From: Clostridia bacterium
GTDB taxonomy: Bacteria; Bacillota; Clostridia; Christensenellales; Borkfalkiaceae
Length of the DNA: 5,657 nt
Direction: 5' to 3'
Assembly: GCA_017646555.1 (NCBI GenBank)
Contig: JAGCMG010000048.1
Span: forward strand, 1-5,657
Shown here: one piece after another, positions 1-4,648 of the stretch
How positions within the stretch are numbered: position 1 is the stretch's first letter
Layout: every line of letters begins with the position of its first letter
Notes under the pieces: model-generated
Databases searched by the model: none
What the model was told of the DNA's origin: nothing
The model's input: only the letters and a program-made list of their open reading frames with translations
Translations under genes and position numbers: made by a program

Positions 1-702
1 AAGAGCGTAAGATTAAAAATTAAACGCATATCGTTTGAAAAATTATATATTGCCGAAATCACAAAAGGTGGTATGCCAAGTTTAATAAGACAAGGAATGA
101 TGGCAATAGCGTCGGCTTGTCTTTCGTTAATGGTTAAAGGCTACGGAGACTTTGCCGTTGCAGGCGTTTCGATAGCGTCAAAAATTTCGTGGATATTCTT
201 TTCGATTTTAATAGGCTTTTGTCAAGGCTTTCAACCGGTTTGTGGCTTTAACTACGGCGCAGGAAGAATTGATAGGGTTAAAAAAGCGTTTTGGTTTTCA
301 ACGGCAGTCGTTACGGCGTATATGATAATTGCGTGTGCCGTGTGTCTAATTTTTCCGTCAAGTTTAGTTGAACTTTTCAACACGGCTGGAAACACCGTCG
401 GTATGGAAAAAGCCGTAGCCGTTGCTAAAAACACGCTTATTTATCAAGCCTTGGCTTTTCCACTCGGTGGGCTTTACACTATGAGTAGTATGATGATGCA
501 AAATATTCGTAGACCGATTAGAGCGTCGATACTTGCTATGATGCGCCAAGGTATAGCATATATTCCGTGTGTTTTATTACTACCAAGTTTTTGTGGGTTA
601 ACGGGTGTAATGTTATCGCAAACGGTTGCAGATATAGTTTCGTTCGTTGTTTGTTTGCCTATTTTAATTTCGGTATTAAAAGAATTAAGTGTAGGTAAGT
701 AA
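1..702 (+). CDS. MATE family efflux transporter, C-terminal half (5' end outside window)
   Basis: The reading frame is open from base 1, so the gene starts upstream; the ATG at 73 is internal. The 233 visible residues are roughly the second half of a MATE transporter (usually about 450 residues). Six hydrophobic segments fit TM7-TM12. Family-like sequence includes GGMPSLIRQG at visible residues 23-32, QGFQPVCGFNYGAGR, and GLTGVMLSQTVAD near the end. The first visible residues are basic (KSVRLKIKR), as in the cytoplasmic loop joining the two halves. MATE proteins are inner-membrane antiporters that export drugs or metabolites using a Na+ or H+ gradient. The substrate cannot be read from this half. 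No convincing terminator follows the stop, so readthrough into the next gene is possible. The family call is secure; assignment to a subfamily is not attempted. Confidence 0.9.
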   Translation, partial: KSVRLKIKRISFEKLYIAEITKGGMPSLIRQGMMAIASACLSLMVKGYGDFAVAGVSIASKISWIFFSILIGFCQGFQPVCGFNYGAGRIDRVKKAFWFSTAVVTAYMIIACAVCLIFPSSLVELFNTAGNTVGMEKAVAVAKNTLIYQALAFPLGGLYTMSSMMMQNIRRPIRASILAMMRQGIAYIPCVLLLPSFCGLTGVMLSQTVADIVSFVVCLPILISVLKELSVGK

Positions 703-751
703 AATTGTGCTCAACTGTAAAAAAAAGTATATAAAAATGTTTTTCAAAAAG

Positions 752-778
752 TTGACTAAATAAAAGTATTATGATAAT
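752..778 (+). promoter_or_regulatory. Candidate sigma-A promoter for the CofE-like gene
   Basis: TTGACT at 752-757 (5 of 6 to the -35 consensus) is followed after 15 nt by GATAAT at 773-778 (5 of 6 to the -10). The spacer is short for sigma A. If used, transcription would start near 785 and leave a leader of about 155 nt. An alternative is the TATAAT at 906-911, which matches the -10 perfectly but has no recognisable -35 and would give a leader of only about 20 nt. Confidence 0.35.
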
Positions 779-836
779 CTAATGACGGCTAATAATTGTT
801 TAGTTAATACTTAGTTTAAATAATTAAGTGTAGAAA

Positions 837-850
837 ATGTATATATACAT
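837..850. repeat. 14-bp perfect palindrome upstream of the CofE-like gene
   Basis: ATGTATATATACAT is a perfect inverted repeat about 90 nt before the start codon, downstream of the candidate promoter at 752-778. The symmetry is plain. A role as operator for a dimeric regulator is inference only, since AT-rich DNA yields such palindromes fairly easily. The rest of the 703-939 spacer holds no ORF, RNA gene or strong hairpin that I can support. Confidence 0.35.
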
Positions 851-926
851 AAAATAAACAAGCAAATATAAAGTTAAATTTATGGGGTAAAAGCCTTTAA
901 CGTTTTATAATTTAGCCGATATAAAA

Positions 927-931
927 AGGAG
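927..931 (+). promoter_or_regulatory. Ribosome binding site that fixes the start at 940
   Basis: AGGAG sits 8 nt before the ATG at 940. A GTG at 931 is in the same frame and would add three residues (M-E-Y), but it overlaps this Shine-Dalgarno and has no other one in front of it. The ATG at 940 is therefore preferred. Confidence 0.85.
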
Positions 932-939
932 TGGAATAT

Positions 940-2133
940 ATGAGTCGTTTATTTGGCACAATATCGCGTGGTGTAAGAGCGCCGATTATTAAAAGTGGTG
1001 ACGATATAGTAGAAATCGTTACGAATTCAGTTTTAGAAGCATCTAAGGAAGAAGGTGTGGAATTCCGTGACCGTGACGTAGTTGCTATGACTGAAGCAAT
1101 CGTAGCAAGAGCACAAGGCAACTATGCTACAATCGACGATATCGCAAACGACGTAAAAGCAAAATTCGGTGGAGAAACGCTTGGCGTAATATTCCCGATT
1201 TTAAGCCGTAATCGTTTTTCAGTATGTCTTAAAGGTATAGCAAAAGGCGCAAAGAAAATCGTATTAATGCTTTCATACCCGTCTGACGAAGTGGGTAACC
1301 ACCTTATCTCGTTAGATAAAATGGACGAAAAGGGTGTAAATCCTTATACGGACGTTTTAACGCAAGAAAAATATCGTGAACTTTTCGGTTACGAAAAACA
1401 TACTTTCACGGGTGTAGACTACGTTGAATATTATGAAGATTTAATTCGTTCAATGGGCGCTGATTGTGAAATTATCTTCGCAAATAACGCAAAAGCAATC
1501 TTAAACTATACCAAAAACGTACTTTGCTGTGATATACATACGAGAGCGCGCACTAAACGCTTATTAAAAGATGCAGGCGCAAGTATCGTTCTTGGTATGG
1601 ATGAAATCTTAAACGCACCTGTAAACGGCAGTGGTTATAACGAAGCGTACGGTTTATTAGGTTCAAATAAATCAACCGAAGAAAAGATTAAACTTTTCCC
1701 ACGTGATTGCCAACCTATCGTTGACGCTATTGCTGAAAATCTTAAAAAAGCAACTGGCAAAAACGTAGAAGTTATGGTATACGGCGACGGCGCGTTCAAA
1801 GACCCAGTAGGTAAGATTTGGGAACTTGCTGACCCAGTAGTTTCACCTGCATATACCCAAGGTTTAGTAGGTACACCACACGAACTTAAACTTAAATATT
1901 TAGCCGATAACGACTTTGCTAACCTTTCAGGTGAAGAACTTAAAAACGCAATTAAGGGCAAAATTTCTGAAAAGGACGAACAAATCGTAGGTCAAATGGG
2001 CACGACCCCACGTAGATTAACCGACCTTATCGGTTCGCTTTGTGACTTAACTTCGGGTTCAGGCGATAAAGGTACGCCGATTATTTGGATTCAAGGTTAT
2101 TTTGATAACTACACGACCGAATACGATAAATAA
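940..2133 (+). CDS. Coenzyme F420-0:L-glutamate ligase homolog (CofE superfamily)
   Basis: The 397-residue product matches the long bacterial branch of the F420-0:gamma-glutamyl ligase family. Recognisable blocks are IIKSGDDIVEIV (residues 16-27), the VAMTEAIVARAQGNYA stretch (48-63), CCDIHTRARTKR (196-207), NGSGYN (229-234), YGDGAFKDP (281-289) and DLTSGSGDKGTP (369-380). The first, fifth and last line up by eye with the start, the acidic metal-binding region and the GEGGDGIP-like end of archaeal CofE (about 250 residues). This branch therefore carries about 150 extra residues, mostly in the middle. CofE itself adds glutamates to F420-0 using GTP and a divalent metal. No other F420 gene is visible and Clostridia are not known to make F420, so the real substrate is uncertain. 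Arginine codons are mostly CGT (10 of 16), as in argG, suggesting good expression. The gene appears monocistronic and ends at a terminator. Confidence 0.85.
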   Translation: MSRLFGTISRGVRAPIIKSGDDIVEIVTNSVLEASKEEGVEFRDRDVVAMTEAIVARAQGNYATIDDIANDVKAKFGGETLGVIFPILSRNRFSVCLKGIAKGAKKIVLMLSYPSDEVGNHLISLDKMDEKGVNPYTDVLTQEKYRELFGYEKHTFTGVDYVEYYEDLIRSMGADCEIIFANNAKAILNYTKNVLCCDIHTRARTKRLLKDAGASIVLGMDEILNAPVNGSGYNEAYGLLGSNKSTEEKIKLFPRDCQPIVDAIAENLKKATGKNVEVMVYGDGAFKDPVGKIWELADPVVSPAYTQGLVGTPHELKLKYLADNDFANLSGEELKNAIKGKISEKDEQIVGQMGTTPRRLTDLIGSLCDLTSGSGDKGTPIIWIQGYFDNYTTEYDK

Positions 2134-2174
2134 TACCTTTTAACAATAATTAAAATAATAAATAAAATGCTAAT

Positions 2175-2205
2175 AAAAAACGGACGAAAATTCGCCCGTT
2201 TTTTT
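2175..2205 (+). terminator. Intrinsic terminator after the CofE-like gene
   Basis: CGGACGA at 2181-2187 pairs with TCGCCCG at 2192-2198 with one A-C mismatch around a 4-nt loop. Seven T residues follow (2199-2205), and the A-run before the stem can extend it. It lies 41 nt after the stop codon, with no gene between. Confidence 0.85.
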
Positions 2206-2227
2206 GTTGAATAAATATAATTTTATT

Positions 2228-2255
2228 TTGCAAAAACATTATATTATGATAAAAT
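2228..2255 (+). promoter_or_regulatory. Weak candidate promoter for the HNH gene
   Basis: TTGCAA (2228-2233), a 16-nt spacer and TAAAAT (2250-2255) form a loose sigma-A-like pair just before the ribosome binding site at 2262. The start would lie very close to the Shine-Dalgarno. Other AT-rich hexamers nearby (TATGAT at 2245-2250) are equally possible. A terminator precedes the gene, so some promoter is expected in 2206-2260, but its exact position is unsure. Confidence 0.25.
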
Positions 2256-2272
2256 AAATTCGGAGGAAGGTT

Positions 2273-3103
2273 ATGGCTATTTTAATTAGTTTTCTTTTAA
2301 TAATCGTATTTTGCACTATAATATTTTTAATTATTGTTTTTGAAAAGAATAAAGATAAAGAATATTTAGATTATGTAGTGAAAAATAGTATATCATTGTG
2401 CGAACTCTATGATTTGAACAAACAGTTTAAATTTTGTGATTTGATAGAAGATATGGAAGAATCGCATTCATATGATAATGAAAAATTTTTTGAAAATATA
2501 TCTTGTGAAGATTATCTAATCTATCAACTGCAATTAAAAAAATATGATGTTGAAAAAGATATTAAAAATGTTGAATATAATAAAAGAATTTATGAAAAAT
2601 ATATTGAAGAAGTTGCAAAAATTACTGAATTCGGAAGATATAAGAGCGAAAATCCTAAATTAAAGAAAACAACTTTGCAAACAATTGAGCAAAAACTTTT
2701 TGGCGAAAATATATTAAAACCTAAAATGAAATACGTTGCCCACGTTATTTTATATTGTTCAAAAATAAATGGTGCAGTGTATAAGCGAAAATGCCGAGAT
2801 TTTGAAGAAGAGAAAATCAAAAATTTAATCAAAAGATTAAATGATAAAAATCGTGAGTTTTTTAATGATAGGGGAATTTGGGACGCGATATGTAGAGTCG
2901 AAAGGGGTAAAGTATCAAATAAAATGAGATTCGCTATTTACAAAAGAGATGGTTATAGATGTTGTAATTGTGGAAAAACACAAGAAGTTGAATGTTTAGA
3001 AATAGACCATATAAAACCTATTTCAAAAGGAGGGAAAAGTACTTATGACAATCTTCAGACCTTATGTAAAAGATGTAATAAAATTAAAGGCGATGACTAT
3101 TGA
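2273..3103 (+). CDS. HNH endonuclease domain protein with N-terminal membrane anchor
   Basis: The 276-residue protein starts at an ATG 6 nt after GGAGG (2262-2266). Residues 2-23 are a continuous hydrophobic helix followed by EKNKDK, predicting a single membrane anchor with the rest in the cytoplasm. Residues 24-200 are charged, probably helical, and match no domain I can name. Residues 219-273 are an HNH zinc-finger nuclease: FAIYKRDGYRC, CxxC at 230-233, the DH pair D245-H246, N260, CxxC at 265-268, N269 and a terminal KG. All metal and catalytic positions appear intact, so it is probably active. The nuclease is at the extreme C-terminus, with only eight residues after the last cysteine. 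GC is very low (about 28% at 2401-2460 and 18% at 2521-2580 by hand count), and arginine codons are mostly AGA (8 of 13) against CGT in both flanking genes, which suggests acquisition. A phage or foreign-DNA defence role is inference. Confidence 0.85.
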   Translation: MAILISFLLIIVFCTIIFLIIVFEKNKDKEYLDYVVKNSISLCELYDLNKQFKFCDLIEDMEESHSYDNEKFFENISCEDYLIYQLQLKKYDVEKDIKNVEYNKRIYEKYIEEVAKITEFGRYKSENPKLKKTTLQTIEQKLFGENILKPKMKYVAHVILYCSKINGAVYKRKCRDFEEEKIKNLIKRLNDKNREFFNDRGIWDAICRVERGKVSNKMRFAIYKRDGYRCCNCGKTQEVECLEIDHIKPISKGGKSTYDNLQTLCKRCNKIKGDDY

Positions 3104-3109
3104 TGTTAT

Positions 3110-3141
3110 TTAATAGACGGCAAAAATTTGCCGTCTATTAA
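3110..3141. terminator. Perfect 15-bp hairpin after the HNH gene, probable terminator
   Basis: TTAATAGACGGCAAA (3110-3124) is the exact reverse complement of 3127-3141, separated by AA, so the real loop is 4 nt or more. It begins 6 nt after the HNH stop codon. A classic U-run is missing on both strands, so it may be a weak terminator or a 3'-end stabiliser rather than a strong intrinsic terminator. Confidence 0.6.
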
Positions 3142-3193
3142 TAAAATCAAATATTTGTTGCATATATTCAAAATAAAACGCATAAATATTTAT

Positions 3194-3222
3194 AATATGC
3201 AATTAAATATGCAAATATGCTA
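3194..3222. repeat. Three AATATGC repeats upstream of argG
   Basis: AATATGCAA occurs at 3194-3202 and 3206-3214, and AATATGCTA at 3214-3222. An inverted copy of the core, TTGCATAT, lies at 3158-3165. The intervening DNA also contains the 12-bp palindrome ATAAATATTTAT (3182-3193). The group looks like clustered protein-binding half-sites ahead of the arginine genes. Which regulator binds, if any, is unknown. Confidence 0.4.
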
Positions 3223-3226
3223 TAAT
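3218..3226 (+). promoter_or_regulatory. Possible second argG promoter, extended -10
   Basis: TGCTATAAT is a perfect extended -10 element (TGnTATAAT). No good -35 hexamer is found 16-18 nt upstream, which extended -10 promoters can tolerate. It would start a transcript near 3233 with a leader of about 120 nt. It is secondary to the consensus promoter downstream. Confidence 0.3.
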
Positions 3227-3227
3227 T

Positions 3228-3267
3228 TATGAATATTTTTCAAAATATTATTCAAAATTTTTCAAAA
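3228..3267. promoter_or_regulatory. Candidate ArgR operator / A-tract UP region of argG
   Basis: TATGAATATTTTTCAAAA (3228-3245) resembles an ARG box (TGAAT, four A/T, ATTCA) but is one base short between the half-sites and has TTTCA for ATTCA. A further ATTCA lies at 3250-3254. TTCAAAA recurs at 3239, 3251 and 3261, spaced 12 and 10 nt, close to one helical turn, just above the -35 box. This could bind the arginine repressor, or act as a curved UP element, or both. The ArgR reading rests on the argG context and a partial match. Confidence 0.3.
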
Positions 3268-3283
3268 AATACGATAAAAATAT

Positions 3284-3312
3284 TTGACAATCTTCGCGCG
3301 TGGTTATATAAT
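3284..3312 (+). promoter_or_regulatory. Consensus sigma-A promoter of argG
   Basis: TTGACA (3284-3289), a 17-nt spacer and TATAAT (3307-3312) match the housekeeping consensus at every position. The start should fall near 3319-3320, giving a leader of about 32 nt. That is too short for a T-box or riboswitch, so control would act through DNA-binding proteins. Confidence 0.92.
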
Positions 3313-3351
3313 AATAGCGAAAATAAATAACGCAGTAAATGGAGGCGTAAA

Positions 3352-4572
3352 ATGGAAAAGAAAGATATCAAAAAAGTAGTACTTGCATATTCGGGTGGTC
3401 TTGACACTTCGATTATAATTCCTTGGCTTAAAGAAAACTATAACAACCCTGAAATTATCGCTGTTGCAGCAAACGTTGGCCAAGCAGACGAGCTTGAAGG
3501 GCTTGAAGAAAAGGCAATTAAAACGGGCGCATCAAAGTGCTACGTTTTAGATTTAACTGATGATTACGTAGACAACTATATTATTCCTTGCGTAAAAGCA
3601 GGTGCAATTTATGAAGAATATCTTTTAGGTACCAGCCACGCACGTCCTTGTATCGCAAAAGCAATGGCTGAAATCGCTATTAAAGAAGGCGCTGACGCAA
3701 TTGCTCACGGTTGTACCGGTAAAGGTAACGACCAAGTGCGTTTTGAACTTGGTTTTAAGCACTTCGTACCAAATATGACCATTATCGCTCCTTGGAGAGA
3801 ATGGGATATCAAATCTCGTGAAGAAGAAATCGATTATGCAGAAGCGCATAACGTTCCATTAAAAATCAATAGGGAAACCAACTATTCTAAGGACAAAAAC
3901 CTTTGGCACTTATCACACGAAGGTTTAGATTTAGAAGATACGGGTAATGAACCTACTTACGAAAAGAAAGGCTTTTTAGAAATGGGCGTTTCGCCAATCG
4001 ACGCACCGGACAAGCCAACCTATATTGAAATTGACTTTGTTAAGGGTGTTCCAGTAGCGCTTGACGGCGAAAAGATGAGCGCTAAAAACATCATCTTAAA
4101 ACTCAACAAACTCGGTGGTGAAAACGGTATCGGTATTCTTGATATCGTAGAAAATCGTCTTGTTGGTATGAAATGTCGTGGCGTATACGAAACCCCAGGT
4201 GGTGCAATTTTATACAAGGCACACAGCGTATTAGAAACCTTATGTCTTGACAAACTCACCATGCACGAAAAGCAAAAACTTGCTATTACTTACGGTGAAT
4301 TAGTATACAACGGCTTATGGTTCTCACCACTTCGTGAAGCACTTGGCGCATTTGTAGATAGCACTCAAGAAAAGGTAACTGGTAAAGTACGCCTTAAACT
4401 CTATAAAGGCAATATGATTAACGCTGGCGTATGGAGTGAAAATTCACTTTATAGTGAAGAAATTGCAACCTTTGGCGAAAGTGATTACAACCAAAAAGAT
4501 GCTGACGGCTTTATCAACCTTTTCGGTCTTCCTACTAAAGTGCAAGCAATCGTTGAAGGCAAAAATAAATAA
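3352..4572 (+). CDS. argG: Argininosuccinate synthase
   Basis: ArgG condenses citrulline with aspartate, using ATP, to form argininosuccinate in the cytoplasm (penultimate step of arginine synthesis). The 406-residue product is full length for the family (about 400). The N-terminal ATP-pyrophosphatase P-loop AYSGGLDTS is at residues 12-20, TSHARP at 94-99, and the substrate-binding block HGCTGKGNDQVRFE at 119-132. Later family blocks include APWREW, the ETNYSKDKNLWHLSHEG stretch, and GIGILDIVENRLVGMKCRGVYETPGG in the C-terminal domain. The ATG at 3352 is preceded by GGAGG at 3341-3345 with 6-nt spacing. A perfect promoter lies just upstream and argH follows 76 nt after the stop, separated by a hairpin. 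Arginine codons are mostly CGT, suggesting high expression. Confidence 0.98.
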   Translation: MEKKDIKKVVLAYSGGLDTSIIIPWLKENYNNPEIIAVAANVGQADELEGLEEKAIKTGASKCYVLDLTDDYVDNYIIPCVKAGAIYEEYLLGTSHARPCIAKAMAEIAIKEGADAIAHGCTGKGNDQVRFELGFKHFVPNMTIIAPWREWDIKSREEEIDYAEAHNVPLKINRETNYSKDKNLWHLSHEGLDLEDTGNEPTYEKKGFLEMGVSPIDAPDKPTYIEIDFVKGVPVALDGEKMSAKNIILKLNKLGGENGIGILDIVENRLVGMKCRGVYETPGGAILYKAHSVLETLCLDKLTMHEKQKLAITYGELVYNGLWFSPLREALGAFVDSTQEKVTGKVRLKLYKGNMINAGVWSENSLYSEEIATFGESDYNQKDADGFINLFGLPTKVQAIVEGKNK

Positions 4573-4580
4573 TTTTAAGT

Positions 4581-4626
4581 AAAAACAAACATCCTGCGCC
4601 TAAAAAATAGGCGTAGGACGGTTTTT
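4581..4626 (+). terminator. Terminator-like hairpin between argG and argH
   Basis: TCCTGCGCCTA (4592-4602) pairs with TAGGCGTAGGA (4608-4618) over 11 bp, with one G-U wobble and a 5-nt A loop. After CG comes GTTTTT (4621-4626), and a matching AAAAAC lies at 4581-4586. The form is that of an intrinsic terminator with a short T-run. Placed inside what is normally one operon, it should lower argH expression relative to argG or serve as a processing site. Confidence 0.8.
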
Positions 4627-4648
4627 CGTTAATAAAGAGGGCGAATTT

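Noticed and set aside
764..812. Inverted repeat AAGTATTA (764-771) and TAATACTT (805-812)
   Set aside because: Eight AT-rich base pairs separated by 33 nt are not distinguishable from chance in this spacer.
683..833. 12-bp direct repeat AATTAAGTGTAG at 683-694 and 822-833
   Set aside because: In an AT-rich window of this size a few 12-bp matches are expected by chance, and one copy lies in the coding end of the MATE gene. No mobile element is present between them.
873..901. Hairpin GTTAAA (873-878) with TTTAAC (896-901) before the CofE-like gene
   Set aside because: The stem is only 6 bp, mostly A-T, with a 17-nt loop; it is too weak to claim as a structured leader.
931..939. GTG start nine bases upstream of the CofE-like ATG
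   Set aside because: The GTG overlaps the AGGAG ribosome binding site that is ideally spaced from the ATG at 940, and has no Shine-Dalgarno of its own.
1635..1961. 108-codon open frame on the minus strand inside the CofE-like gene
   Set aside because: It is antisense to a clearly conserved coding region, and its product resembles no family I know. The other minus-strand frames within genes were rejected for the same reason.
3104..3351. T-box or riboswitch leader before argG
   Set aside because: The perfect consensus promoter at 3284-3312 leaves a leader of only about 32 nt. No T-box-like or other leader stem structure is apparent beyond the HNH 3' hairpin.
2134..3351. Mobile-element ends or integration site around the HNH gene
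   Set aside because: No transposase, integrase, tRNA gene or matching flanking repeat was found; only composition points to transfer.
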